Part shown: one piece after another, positions 9,130 through 18,200 of the stretch | Numbering within the stretch: position 1 is the first letter of the stretch | Layout of the letters: each line of letters begins with the position of its first letter | Made by a program: the position numbers and the translations under genes | Notes under the pieces: generated by a model | What the model was told of the DNA's origin: nothing | Database searches by the model: none | The model's input: only the letters and a program-made list of their open reading frames with translations | Assembly (NCBI RefSeq): GCF_021412565.1 | Contig: NZ_JAKCLJ010000004.1 | Span: forward strand, 186,001-250,000 | Direction of reading: 5' to 3' | Source of the DNA: Shewanella sp. AS1 | Lineage (GTDB): Bacteria > Pseudomonadota > Gammaproteobacteria > Enterobacterales > Shewanellaceae | Length of the DNA: 64,000 nucleotides

Positions 9130-9155
9130 AAAAAACCACCGCAAGGTGGTTTTTT
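9130..9155 (+). terminator. Rho-independent terminator after hpf
   Basis: An A-rich/T-rich hairpin: AAAAAACCACC, loop GCAA, GGTGGTTTTTT. Because A and T runs flank the GC stem symmetrically it could work in both directions. Confidence 0.9.
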
Positions 9156-9177
9156 ACTGTCTGCATTTTTACGTTTT

Positions 9178-9315
9178 CCCCGAACCCCGAACCCCGAACC
9201 CCGAACCCCGAACCCCGAACCCCGAACCCCGAACCCCGAACCCCGAACCCAGCTTTTGCTTACCGCTTACCGCTTACCGCTTACCGCTTTTGTTCCTCGC
9301 ACCCCGAACCTCGCT
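9178..9315. repeat. Heptamer tandem array C (CCCCGAA, then GCTTACC, then mixed)
   Basis: Ten perfect CCCCGAA units (9178-9247), four GCTTACC units (9258-9285), then single CCTCGCA, CCCCGAA and CCTCGCT units (9295-9315). Three unit types of the same length sit side by side, and the last three equal units seen in other arrays of this window. The minus strand has GGGG every seven bases. Confidence 0.92.
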
Positions 9316-10070
9316 TCTTTCACTGAAGTGCTCATAAAACAAGCTATTAGACTTTCCTTATATAGGGTAAGAATTACACAAAAAGGTCATTCTCTATAGC
9401 GAACAAAAATTTTATATCAATTAAAAACACAGAGTTAAATTGGTGTTTAATCTTGTTTTCGCTGGGGTTGACCGCCGTTAATTTTTTGACGAATAACTAA
9501 CATTGTAAAAAACAGTTTGTCATACAAACAAAATGGCCTTAATATCCCTGCTGCAATTTGTCAAGTGCTATAAAAAATTGACGCTTTACATCTTAAGCTG
9601 TGTTTTTCAATTTTTTATTTGTTTGATTAATTAAGGATTTGCTTACCTATGGTGTTCGAGCTGTTCAGAAGGGATTCTTGATTCGAGCGCATCAAATTTT
9701 TGACGGTTACCATTTTCGAATTAATCAATCGCTGCTGACATCTTGAGTTGGATGTTAATAATTTGTTTTTTTCGAAGTGCGGCTAATCCATTGTCGATGG
9801 GCGGTAGCGTGTCAAAAATCCAACATAAAATCATTTTATCTCTCTAGCTTATAAGGAAATTGTTCACTCTTGCGAACGATTTGCTGATAGAATTCGCCGA
9901 AAATTTTTAAACCTAATTTTTATTCAACCAGTATTGCTAGTTAGCCAACATTCATCTTGGGTAGCCTGTGTCTGGTTCGTAGCTCCTGTGAACTGATGTT
10001 AATCATCTTGTTTGTTCCGGGGGTGCTGAATGGTTTTTTGTTGTCATTTCACATTAAAATAATCGCTAAC
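9316..10070 (+). promoter_or_regulatory. Long AT-rich leader of the polysaccharide operon
   Basis: A stretch of about 750 bases without a convincing gene. It is AT-rich with many T tracts. No clear sigma-70 promoter could be chosen; candidate hexamers such as TTGACG near 9578 lack a good partner. The only strong signal is the ops element at 9800-9811. A long untranslated leader is usual for RfaH-controlled surface polysaccharide operons. Confidence 0.5.
9800..9811 (+). promoter_or_regulatory. ops element (JUMPStart core) for RfaH
   Basis: GGCGGTAGCGTG matches the 12-base operon polarity suppressor element exactly. It lies 260 bases before wza on the coding strand. The ops sequence in the non-template strand of a paused polymerase recruits RfaH, which prevents premature termination in long surface-polysaccharide operons. 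The preceding 23 bases (from about 9777, GTGCGGCTAATCC) only loosely resemble the rest of the JUMPStart consensus. rfaH itself is not in the window. Confidence 0.85.
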
Positions 10071-11198
10071 ATGAAGATAACTAATAAAAAAAGTAAGTTT
10101 CTCCTTCCTTTTATCATGCTTTTTTCTCTCTCAGGTTGCGTACTTCCGGGCCAGCATTTTGATGGCGGAAGCGAACTTAAAAACCAGGAGCAGGTCGATA
10201 ATCAACAAAGCAATGTCGCTGTTTATGGGCTGACACCTCAGCTACTGCGAGAGATGGCGTCTCCCGAGCCAAATGCCTTATCTAATCCTGCGCTAGATGC
10301 GCAAATCGCTCAGTACGAATATTTTGTCGGCGCAGCCGATATCCTCAATGTCACCATCTGGGATCATCCAGAGCTAACCATTCCTGCCGGTTCTTACCGT
10401 AGTGCCGCAGACTCAGGTAACTGGGTGCGTGCCGATGGGCAAATCTTCTATCCATATATTGGTTTTGTGCATGTCGCAGGTAAGTCTGTGGGCGAAATTC
10501 GTCAAGAGATGGCCAGCCGCTTAGCCAAATTTATCGAAAGTCCTCAGGTCGATGTCAACGTCGCCAATTTCCGTTCTCAGAAAACCTATATCACAGGCGA
10601 AGTGCTTAAGCCTGGCAGTCAGGCGATCACCAACGTGCCACTAACCTTGCTGGATGCCATTAATCAGGCGGGCGGTTTGCAGGCCGATGCCGACTGGCGC
10701 AATGTGGTGTTATCTCGCAATGGCAAAGATGAAATCATCTCCCTCTATGCCTTAATGCAAAAGGGTGACTTAACTCAAAACCGTTTGTTGCAGAGTGGCG
10801 ACATAGTGCATGTGCCGCGCAATGATGGTCAAAAAGTGTTTGTCATGGGTGAAGTGCTGCAGCCTAAGACAGTAAAAATTGATCGCGCCGGCATGAGCCT
10901 AACCGAAGCCTTAAGCGAAGCGGGCGGTTTGAACCAGCTGACAGCCAATGCCACAGGTGTGTTTGTTATCCGTAGTAACCACGATGATAGTGACACGCTA
11001 GCAAACGTCTATCAGCTCGATATGACAGATCCTACGTCGATGATTTTGGGGACAGATTTTGAAATCCAGCCCTATGACATAGTCTATGTCACCGCCGCGC
11101 CTATCAGCCGTTGGGACAGAGTGGTGCGTCAGTTAGTACCGACTATCGCGGGGGTCAGCAATATCACCGAGACCATTACACGAGTTCGGGCTTGGTAA
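10071..11198 (+). CDS. wza: Outer membrane polysaccharide export lipoprotein, Wza family
   Basis: Forms the outer membrane channel for capsular or exopolysaccharide export. ATG 10071 is chosen because the signal peptide starts there; longer in-frame starts would put a hydrophobic stretch ahead of it. The lipobox is LSGC near residue 21. Then come the poly_export domain (about 85-170, YFVGAADILNVTIWDHPEL) and two SLBB domains (about 175-250 and 262-345, beginning KTYITGEVLKPG and KVFVMGEVLQPK), ending in the amphipathic segment WDRVVRQLVPTIAG that corresponds to the membrane-spanning helix of Wza. First gene of the wza-wzb-wzc set. Confidence 0.95.
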   Translation: MKITNKKSKFLLPFIMLFSLSGCVLPGQHFDGGSELKNQEQVDNQQSNVAVYGLTPQLLREMASPEPNALSNPALDAQIAQYEYFVGAADILNVTIWDHPELTIPAGSYRSAADSGNWVRADGQIFYPYIGFVHVAGKSVGEIRQEMASRLAKFIESPQVDVNVANFRSQKTYITGEVLKPGSQAITNVPLTLLDAINQAGGLQADADWRNVVLSRNGKDEIISLYALMQKGDLTQNRLLQSGDIVHVPRNDGQKVFVMGEVLQPKTVKIDRAGMSLTEALSEAGGLNQLTANATGVFVIRSNHDDSDTLANVYQLDMTDPTSMILGTDFEIQPYDIVYVTAAPISRWDRVVRQLVPTIAGVSNITETITRVRAW

Positions 11199-11227
11199 GG
11201 GAGTTAGGTAAAGGAGTTAGCTAAGGC

Positions 11228-11671
11228 ATGTTTGAAAAGATTTTAGTGGTCTGTGTCGGCAATATCTGCCGTTCGCCAACGGCGGAATATAGGCTCAAAG
11301 CCTTACTGCCAAATAAGCAGGTTTCATCAGCTGGCATCAGTGCGCTGGTGGACAAAGGGGCGGATAGCACAGCCACAGAAGTTGCGGCGCAGCATGGACT
11401 TGATTTACAAGCCCATAGGGCCAGGCAACTGACCGCAGACTTATGTCACCAGGCCGATCTCATTTTAGTGATGGAGCAAGGACACATCAACGCGGTGACT
11501 AAACTGGCCCCTGAAGCGCGCGGCAAAACCATGCTGCTGGGGCGCTGGTTAAATACTGAAAGTGGCTTGCAAGATATTCCCGATCCATACCGGCAAAGTA
11601 AAGAAGCCTTTGAGCATGTATACAGCCTAATCGATGCCGCTGCCGAGGCCTGGGCAGTTAAATTGGCTTAA
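11228..11671 (+). CDS. wzb: Low-molecular-weight protein tyrosine phosphatase, Wzb family
   Basis: Dephosphorylates the tyrosine tail of Wzc, a cycle needed for polysaccharide polymerisation and export. The 147 residues contain the signature P-loop C-X5-R at residues 9-15 (CVGNICR followed by S) and the catalytic acid motif DPY near residue 120. Location between wza and wzc confirms the assignment to capsule control rather than arsenate reduction. Confidence 0.95.
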   Translation: MFEKILVVCVGNICRSPTAEYRLKALLPNKQVSSAGISALVDKGADSTATEVAAQHGLDLQAHRARQLTADLCHQADLILVMEQGHINAVTKLAPEARGKTMLLGRWLNTESGLQDIPDPYRQSKEAFEHVYSLIDAAAEAWAVKLA

Positions 11672-11746
11672 AGGTGTTTTAGCTGTAAAGACAGTAATTT
11701 TTCAACGCCGCGTATCAGATAAATTATTTAGGAAACCTAGGTGACA

Positions 11747-13945
11747 ATGAGCAGTATCAAAAACATCACAATGACCAATAGCCGTCAGCCTCAAGTACCA
11801 GATGTTATCGAACTCAGTAAATTCGTGGGCACCTTGCTCGATGCGCGCTGGTTTATTATTTGTCTTACCCTGTTATTTGCCATATTTGGCGCGGCTTATG
11901 CGTTGCTCGCAACGCCGGTTTACAAAGCTGATGCGCTACTGCAGATTGAGTCAAAAAACTCTGGCGGGATTGGCTCTCTAGTTGGAGACATGGGGGAAAT
12001 TTTCTCCCAAGAATCTTCTGCTACAACTGAGATTGAGATCATCAAATCGCGCATGATCTTAGGTGATACGGTTGATAAATTTAACTTAACCACTGTCGTT
12101 ACACCTGACTATATCCCTTTTGTCGGCAAAGGCTTGGCGCGTTTATCGGGTGAAGTTAATCAGATTGTGGTCAGCCGTTTTGTAATGCCTGATTTTGCAA
12201 TGGGCGTAAAGCATCGTTTAGTGGTGGTAGATTCTAAGAAGCAAACTTATCAGTTACTTAGTGAAGATGACAAAGTTGTTTTGGTAGGCGAAGCCGGTAC
12301 GTTAGCTAAGAACAACGGCTATGAACTATTTATTACTGCAATTCATGCAGAGAATGGTCAACAATTTAATATTGCTAAACGTAGCCGTTTGGACGCGATT
12401 GAGTGGCTTAAGGGAAGCCTGTCAATTAGCGAGCGTGGTAAGCAAACGGGGATATTACAACTGAGTTTTATGGGTGAAGACCCTAGCCAGATCACTGATA
12501 TTCTCAATCACATTAGCCAAACGTACTTTCTGCAGAATGTAGAACGACAATCGGCCGAAGCAGAAAAAAGTCTGGTTTTTCTGAAAGAGCGTTTGCCTGA
12601 CATCAAGAACAGCTTAACAACAGCAGAAGACGTGCTTAATCAATATCGTCAGGTGAATGAATCGGTTGACTTAGGCTTAGAAGCGCAGTCGACGCTGAAA
12701 GTGATGGTTGAGCTTGAAGCGCAGCTGAATGAACTGACATTCAAAGAGAGTGACATTAACCAGCGATTTACCAAAGACCACCCAGCTTACAAATCTTTAC
12801 TCGATAAACGTGTAACCCTGTTAAACGAAAAAGAACGTTTAAACAAACAAATTCAAAAGCTGCCAAAAACTCAGCGCGAAGTGCTGCGTATGACGCGTGA
12901 TGTTGAAGTGAACCAGCAAATTTATATTCAACTGCTAAATAAAGTGCAGGAGTTGAGCATTATTAAAGCGGGTACTGTGGGTAATGTGCGTATACTCGAT
13001 GAAGCTCAGGCCTATACAAATGCAGTTAAACCGAAAAAGCCCTTAATCCTAGTGCTTGCAGTGTTACTCGGTGGAATGGTTGCCGTGGCCCTCGTCTTGG
13101 TCAATAAAGCCTTTCACAAAGGGGTCGAAAACCCAGATCAAATTGAAGAGCTAGGCATTCCTGTTTACGCCAGCATTCCTTTATCAAGCTGGCAGAATCA
13201 GCTTGAGAATAAACTCAAACGGATTAAAAACCGTTCTAACATTACGATTAAAGATACCTTGCTTGCCGAGTCAAACCCGGCCGACTTGTCGATCGAGGCA
13301 TTGCGTGGCCTACGTACCAGCATGCACTTTGCCATGCTGGAAGCGAAAAATAATATTGTGATGATCACAGGCCCTTCACCCAGCATAGGTAAGTCGTTTG
13401 TGACCGCTAATTTAGGTGGTGTGATTGCCAAAGCAGGTCAAAAAGTGCTGATTGTCGATGCCGATATGCGTAAAGGTTATTTACAGCGCCACTTTGGTTT
13501 GCAATATGAGAATGGCCTGTCTGATCTGCTGGTGGGTAATGCAACCGCCGAGCAAGTGATTAAGCCCACAGGCGTCGATAAACTGGATATGATCACCCGT
13601 GGTATTGTACCGCCAAACCCCTCAGAGCTTCTGATGCACCCAAGATTCAGTGAGCTTTTAACCTGGGCATCCGAGCACTATGACTTAGTGCTTATCGATA
13701 CGCCGCCCGTATTAGCCGTTACTGACCCAAGCATTGTTGGTTCTCTTGCGGGTACCACCTTAATGGTGGGACGCTTTGAAGTTAGCACAGCCAAAGAGAT
13801 TGATATTGCGCGCCACCGTTTTGAAATGGCCGGTATCGAAGTCAAAGGCTTTATTCTTAATGCAGTCGAGAAGAAAGCCAGCAGTACCTATGGCTATGGG
13901 TATTACAACTACAGCTATCAGAGCGATAAAAACGATAAGAGTTAA
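11747..13945 (+). CDS. wzc: Tyrosine autokinase / polysaccharide co-polymerase, Wzc family
   Basis: Inner membrane BY-kinase that controls chain length and export. The ATG at 11747 or the GTG at 11741 can serve as start, both after an AGGAAA site. The protein has an N-terminal Wzz domain between two membrane segments (about 33-53 and 432-452), long periplasmic coiled coils, a GNVR segment, and a cytoplasmic kinase domain with Walker A GPSPSIGKS (about 543-551), Walker A' VLIVDADMRKG and Walker B LVLIDTPP. The C-terminal tail is a tyrosine cluster (YGYGYYNYSYQ), the autophosphorylation site. Confidence 0.95.
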   Translation: MSSIKNITMTNSRQPQVPDVIELSKFVGTLLDARWFIICLTLLFAIFGAAYALLATPVYKADALLQIESKNSGGIGSLVGDMGEIFSQESSATTEIEIIKSRMILGDTVDKFNLTTVVTPDYIPFVGKGLARLSGEVNQIVVSRFVMPDFAMGVKHRLVVVDSKKQTYQLLSEDDKVVLVGEAGTLAKNNGYELFITAIHAENGQQFNIAKRSRLDAIEWLKGSLSISERGKQTGILQLSFMGEDPSQITDILNHISQTYFLQNVERQSAEAEKSLVFLKERLPDIKNSLTTAEDVLNQYRQVNESVDLGLEAQSTLKVMVELEAQLNELTFKESDINQRFTKDHPAYKSLLDKRVTLLNEKERLNKQIQKLPKTQREVLRMTRDVEVNQQIYIQLLNKVQELSIIKAGTVGNVRILDEAQAYTNAVKPKKPLILVLAVLLGGMVAVALVLVNKAFHKGVENPDQIEELGIPVYASIPLSSWQNQLENKLKRIKNRSNITIKDTLLAESNPADLSIEALRGLRTSMHFAMLEAKNNIVMITGPSPSIGKSFVTANLGGVIAKAGQKVLIVDADMRKGYLQRHFGLQYENGLSDLLVGNATAEQVIKPTGVDKLDMITRGIVPPNPSELLMHPRFSELLTWASEHYDLVLIDTPPVLAVTDPSIVGSLAGTTLMVGRFEVSTAKEIDIARHRFEMAGIEVKGFILNAVEKKASSTYGYGYYNYSYQSDKNDKS

Positions 13946-14100
13946 AATAAGAAAGTGTATTAAAACTGCCGTACCTCGTACTTTTACAAGTATCAAGAAT
14001 TTCTCAAGGATGCCTTGAGTGCCCTTCGTCTATCTACGCCCTTGGTTTGCCTAACCATGCCCAGGGGCGGTCTAAAATCTAAACTTGCTAGGATTTAAAA

Positions 14101-15381
14101 ATGAACTTTTCATTAGAAAACGCCAGAGTTGGCATCATTGGCTTAGGTTACGTTGGTTTACCACTTGCAGTGGAATTTGGCAAAAAGTCACCAACTATCG
14201 GTTTTGATATTAACCAGTCACGTATTGATGAACTCTCTGCCGGGCGCGATAGCACATTAGAGTGCAGCGATAATGAATTAGCAGAAGCAAAATACCTTTC
14301 TTACACTTCCTCTCTTCAACAACTCAAAGAGTGCAATGTTTACATTGTTACCGTTCCTACTCCAATTGACGAACACAAACAACCGGATTTAACGCCTCTT
14401 ATTAAAGCTTCAGAAGCGTTGGGTACAGTAGTAAATCAGGGCGATATCATCGTTTATGAATCAACCGTATACCCTGGTGCAACAGAAGAAGATTGCATTC
14501 CAGTTGTTGAGCGTGTATCTGGCCTTAAGTTTAACCAAGACTTTTTCGCAGGTTACTCGCCAGAACGAATCAACCCAGGTGATAAAGAGCACCGTGTAAC
14601 CAACATCCTTAAAGTAACCAGTGGCTCAACGCCGGAAGTGGCGGAATTTGTCGACCAACTTTACAAAACAATTATCACTGCGGGTACACACAAAGCGTCA
14701 TCAATTAAAGTAGCCGAAGCTGCAAAAGTCATCGAAAATACTCAGCGTGATATAAACATTGCATTAATCAACGAGCTCTCAATCATCTTCAACAAGCTTG
14801 GTATCGATACGTTAGAAGTACTGGAAGCGGCAGGCACTAAATGGAACTTTTTACCATTTCGTCCAGGCCTGGTAGGCGGCCACTGTATTGGTGTTGACCC
14901 TTACTACCTAACGCATAAAGCACAAGCGGTAGGCTACCACCCTGAAATGATTTTGGCAGGTCGTCGCTTAAACGATGGCATGGGCCAATACGTTGTTTCT
15001 CAGCTAGTGAAAAAAATGCTGAAAAAACGTATTCACGTAGAAGGCGCGAACGTACTCGTTATGGGTTTAACATTTAAAGAAAACTGCCCAGACCTTCGCA
15101 ACACCAAAGTGGTTGATATTATCTCTGATCTAAAAGAGTACAACATCAACGTCGATGTTATGGACCCTTGGTGTTCAAATGATGAAGCGCAGCATGAATA
15201 TGGCTTAACACTTTGCGAAAAAGAAAAGCAAGGCCATTACGATGCGATCATCATGGCGGTATCTCACAACGAATTTAAAGAAATGGGAGTCGAAAAGATT
15301 CGTGCTTTGGGCAAGGCTGAACACGTACTGTACGACCTAAAATACGTTCTAGACAAAGAAAGCGTGGATATGCGTTTGTAA
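14101..15381 (+). CDS. tviB: UDP-N-acetyl-D-hexosamine dehydrogenase, TviB/WbpO type
   Basis: Oxidises UDP-GlcNAc or UDP-GalNAc at C6 to the uronic acid with NAD. The 426 residues show the UDP-glucose/GDP-mannose dehydrogenase order: an N-terminal Rossmann domain ([13 protein letters not shown]), the central dimerisation domain with the catalytic Cys in [15 protein letters not shown] (around residue 261), and the C-terminal UDP-binding domain ([19 protein letters not shown]). The sequence follows the Vi-antigen TviB branch. With the epimerase two genes downstream it should supply UDP-GalNAcA (or UDP-GlcNAcA). The symbol is by family; substrate choice is inferred. Confidence 0.9.
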   Translation: MNFSLENARVGIIGLGYVGLPLAVEFGKKSPTIGFDINQSRIDELSAGRDSTLECSDNELAEAKYLSYTSSLQQLKECNVYIVTVPTPIDEHKQPDLTPLIKASEALGTVVNQGDIIVYESTVYPGATEEDCIPVVERVSGLKFNQDFFAGYSPERINPGDKEHRVTNILKVTSGSTPEVAEFVDQLYKTIITAGTHKASSIKVAEAAKVIENTQRDINIALINELSIIFNKLGIDTLEVLEAAGTKWNFLPFRPGLVGGHCIGVDPYYLTHKAQAVGYHPEMILAGRRLNDGMGQYVVSQLVKKMLKKRIHVEGANVLVMGLTFKENCPDLRNTKVVDIISDLKEYNINVDVMDPWCSNDEAQHEYGLTLCEKEKQGHYDAIIMAVSHNEFKEMGVEKIRALGKAEHVLYDLKYVLDKESVDMRL

Positions 15382-15388
15382 GGAAGGT

Positions 15389-15402
15389 CCTAGGGCCTAG
15401 AA
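15389..15402. repeat. Two heptamer units before the four-helix-bundle ORF
   Basis: CCTAGGG followed by CCTAGAA, in phase, 22 bases before the next ATG. They are variants of the CCTAGAC unit that forms the long array on the other side of the same ORF, so the ORF is bracketed by related heptamers. Confidence 0.6.
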
Positions 15403-15424
15403 GCTATAACCTCAGAGTCGAGCC

Positions 15425-15799
15425 ATGAAATTCGAGCAATTAGATGTTTGGAAGCGTTCATCACGTTTGGCGAGTAACGTCTATAAACTCATGCGAGATT
15501 GCCAAGATTATGGCTTTAAAGATCAAATAACGCGATCAGCTTTATCTGTTCCCTCTAATATCGCAGAAGGTCTTGAAAGAGAAACTGCGAAAGAAGAATC
15601 AAGGTTTCTCTATTACGCAAAAGGCTCGTTAGGTGAATTCCTTACGCAAACCTATATTGGCATCGATATAGGTTACATCGATAAAGAAAGTGGCTTATTC
15701 ATTGTTGCAGAATGCAAAGAGATAGCAGCAATGATTGCCGCTTTGATTAAAATCCGGAAAGGTTTTGTTAGGGAAGAAAAGGGAGATTATGTTTCCTAG
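15425..15799 (+). CDS. Four-helix bundle protein (S23 / rRNA intervening-sequence family)
   Basis: A 124-residue, all-helical protein of the family first found in intervening sequences of 23S rRNA genes; Avd proteins of diversity-generating retroelements share the fold. Visible signatures are FEQLDVWKRSSRLA at the start, the FKDQITRSALSVPSNIAEG segment and the ESRFLYYAKGSLGE helix. The molecular function of free-standing members is unknown. It is unrelated to the neighbouring sugar genes and interrupts the tviB-tviC pair. Its stop codon lies in the first unit of an 11-copy heptamer array, and two related units precede it. No reverse transcriptase or variable repeat was seen nearby. Confidence 0.88.
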   Translation: MKFEQLDVWKRSSRLASNVYKLMRDCQDYGFKDQITRSALSVPSNIAEGLERETAKEESRFLYYAKGSLGEFLTQTYIGIDIGYIDKESGLFIVAECKEIAAMIAALIKIRKGFVREEKGDYVS

Positions 15800-15871
15800 A
15801 CCCTAGACCCTAGACCCTAGACCCTAGACCCTAGACCCTAGACCCTAGACCCTAGACCCTAGACCCTAGAC
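15795..15871. repeat. Heptamer tandem array D (CCTAGAC), 11 perfect units
   Basis: Eleven identical CCTAGAC units with period exactly 7. The TAG stop of the four-helix-bundle ORF is in unit one. The minus strand reads (GTCTAGG)n with GGG tracts spaced by four bases, a G-quadruplex-prone and telomere-like pattern. The remainder of the gap to tviC is a short C-rich tail. Confidence 0.95.
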
Positions 15872-15892
15872 CTTCCCCACACGGAAACCACA

Positions 15893-16924
15893 ATGACCAA
15901 ATACGAACAAATCCAACAAGAGCTAGTTGAATCACCAAAGACATGGTTAGTAACGGGGGTTGCGGGCTTTATTGGCTCAAACCTACTTGAACAACTACTT
16001 AAGCTTGATCAAACCGTTGTGGGTTTAGATAACTTCGCGACAGGCCATCAACACAACTTAGATGAAGTAAAAAGCTTAGTCAGCGAAGCCCAGTGGGATC
16101 GTTTTACTTTTATTGAAGGAGACATCCGCGATCCAAAAACATGCCCAAAAGCCGTCAAAGGTGTTGACTACGTATTACACCAAGCTGCACTAGGTTCTGT
16201 GCCTCGCTCTATCGCTGACCCACTAACGACCAACGCTGCGAATATCACCGGCTTTTTAAATATGTTGGATGCAGCCAAAGAAGAAGGGGTAAGCAGTTTT
16301 ACTTATGCTGCGAGCAGCTCAACATACGGTGACCACCCAGCATTACCAAAGGTAGAAGAGAATATTGGTAACCCACTTTCTCCTTATGCTGTCACGAAAT
16401 ACGTAAATGAGTTGTATGCCGGCGTATATGCACGCACTTACGGTTTCAAGACCATTGGCCTGCGTTATTTCAATGTGTTTGGTCGCAGACAAGATCCAAA
16501 TGGCGCTTACGCTGCGGTAATTCCAAAATGGACGGCAGCAATGATCAATGGTGAAGATGTCTACATTAATGGTGATGGCGAAACAAGCCGAGATTTTTGT
16601 TACATCGACAATGTAGTGCAAATGAATCTCTTAGCGGCAACTGCAGATGAAAGAGCAAAAGACGAAGTCTATAACGTCGCCGTTGGTGACCGAACTACGT
16701 TGAATGATCTGTACTACGCAATTAAAAGTGCATTAAACAAGAATGGTGTAAAGGTAGAAGCCGAGCCTAAATATCGTGATTTTCGTGCGGGTGATGTTAG
16801 GCATTCTCAAGCAAATATAAATAAGGCAGAGATCAAGTTAGAATACAGACCGGAATTTTCTATAAAAAGAGGTCTTAAATATGCACTACCATGGTATGTT
16901 GGTACTGTAGAACATGAAGGTTAA
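15893..16924 (+). CDS. tviC: UDP-N-acetylglucosamine 4-epimerase, TviC/WbpP type
   Basis: A short-chain dehydrogenase/reductase that interconverts the gluco and galacto forms of UDP-HexNAc or the uronate. The 343 residues show the NAD-binding [13 protein letters not shown], the stretch [11 protein letters not shown], the Ser in AASSSTYGD and the YXXXK catalytic pair in YAVTK. The N-terminal extension before the Rossmann fold is typical of the WbpP/TviC group 3 epimerases. With the TviB-like enzyme it would make UDP-GalNAcA. The next gene starts 11 bases before its end. Confidence 0.9.
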   Translation: MTKYEQIQQELVESPKTWLVTGVAGFIGSNLLEQLLKLDQTVVGLDNFATGHQHNLDEVKSLVSEAQWDRFTFIEGDIRDPKTCPKAVKGVDYVLHQAALGSVPRSIADPLTTNAANITGFLNMLDAAKEEGVSSFTYAASSSTYGDHPALPKVEENIGNPLSPYAVTKYVNELYAGVYARTYGFKTIGLRYFNVFGRRQDPNGAYAAVIPKWTAAMINGEDVYINGDGETSRDFCYIDNVVQMNLLAATADERAKDEVYNVAVGDRTTLNDLYYAIKSALNKNGVKVEAEPKYRDFRAGDVRHSQANINKAEIKLEYRPEFSIKRGLKYALPWYVGTVEHEG

Positions 16925-18200
16925 TAATCGATTTTTGAAGAGTAACCATATTTCTAACTCAGATAGAAAAAGCTTAGTCACTAATTTTGGTTATTTATTG
17001 TTTTTAAGAGTTGTTAGCTACATATTTCCACTAATAACAATCCCTTATCTAGCCAGAGTTATAGGTGTTGAAGGGTTTGGTAAAATAGCATTTTCCGCTG
17101 CAATTATAGTGTGGTTTCAAACTATATCTGATTGGGGGTTTAATTTTACAGGTGCGCGAGATATTGCAAGAAATAAAGACGATGTAAATAAAATGTCAGA
17201 AATATTTTCATCCATATTATGGGCACGGTGTTTACTTGCTATAGTATCGTTTATGATTCTATTTCTGATGATAGAAACTGTGAGCTACTTTTCTGATTAC
17301 AAGTTAATCTTACTACTTACATTCCTTGTTATTCCTGGAAATATACTATTTCCTGAGTGGTTTTTTCAAGCTGTGGAAGATATGAAATATATTACGTATC
17401 TTTCATTTATATCTAAGGTTATTTTTACTTTACTAATTTTTATATTTGTAACTAATAAAGAGGATTATATTTACCAGCCATTATTTTTTGGAGTTGGATA
17501 TATTTTTGTTGGGATTTTCTCAATGATAATAATTATTAGAAAATATAAGTTGAAAATATTGAGGCCTCGATATTCAAGAGTAATAAAGTCCATCTCAGAT
17601 AGTAAAGATGTATTTATAAATAATATAGTGCCAAATCTATATAACAGTTTTTCTCATGTTCTGTTAGGATTTTATGGTGGAAATAGTTCTAATGGTATAT
17701 TAGATGCCGGAATGAAAGTGCCTAATATTGTGCAAATTTTTGTTAATATGATATCTAGAGTTTTCTTTCCTTACTTATCTAGAAGGATTGATGGGCATGA
17801 ATTATATGAAAAAATCAATTTGATAATTTCTTTTATACTGTCTTTAACATTGTATTTATTAGCTGAGGCTATTGTCGGAATATTGTTTACATCAGAGTTT
17901 TATGAAGCCAAAATTATTATAGAAATAATGTCTATATCCCTATTTTTTCTAACAATGAATAGTGTGTATGGTACAAATTATTTAATAATTATTGGTAGGG
18001 ATAAGCTTTTAAGAAATATTACATTCTTTGTCTCGGCTTTCGGGTTTTGTATTTCTTTTCCATTAGTTTTTGCATATGACTATATTGGAGCTGCTATTAC
18101 GATTGCACTTACCAGAAGTATGCTTGGCTTAACTGTTATGATTTATGCTAAAAAAATCAAAGGAAAAATGGAGGTTTTAAATGTTAATTGCAATTCATAA
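16914..18200 (+). CDS. wzx: Oligosaccharide flippase (Wzx-like, PST family)
   Basis: A 428-residue inner membrane protein with about 12 hydrophobic segments. The N-terminal pattern ([20 protein letters not shown], then [17 protein letters not shown]) is that of Wzx O-unit flippases, which turn the undecaprenyl-linked repeat unit to the periplasmic side. It overlaps tviC by 11 bases and the next gene by 20 bases. It marks the start of a strongly AT-rich block (to about 24.6 kb). Confidence 0.9.
   Translation: MKVNNRFLKSNHISNSDRKSLVTNFGYLLFLRVVSYIFPLITIPYLARVIGVEGFGKIAFSAAIIVWFQTISDWGFNFTGARDIARNKDDVNKMSEIFSSILWARCLLAIVSFMILFLMIETVSYFSDYKLILLLTFLVIPGNILFPEWFFQAVEDMKYITYLSFISKVIFTLLIFIFVTNKEDYIYQPLFFGVGYIFVGIFSMIIIIRKYKLKILRPRYSRVIKSISDSKDVFINNIVPNLYNSFSHVLLGFYGGNSSNGILDAGMKVPNIVQIFVNMISRVFFPYLSRRIDGHELYEKINLIISFILSLTLYLLAEAIVGILFTSEFYEAKIIIEIMSISLFFLTMNSVYGTNYLIIIGRDKLLRNITFFVSAFGFCISFPLVFAYDYIGAAITIALTRSMLGLTVMIYAKKIKGKMEVLNVNCNS

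Noticed and set aside
9119..9337. Open frame with repeated EPRTPNP peptide
   Set aside because: It is only the translation of the CCCCGAA array in one frame, with no ribosome site and no family resemblance.
15795..15871. Telomere-like end or replicon terminus
   Set aside because: The repeat is internal to an operon with intact genes on both sides, so it is not a chromosome end.
15425..15871. Diversity-generating retroelement
   Set aside because: The four-helix ORF resembles Avd in fold, but there is no reverse transcriptase and no template/variable repeat pair nearby.
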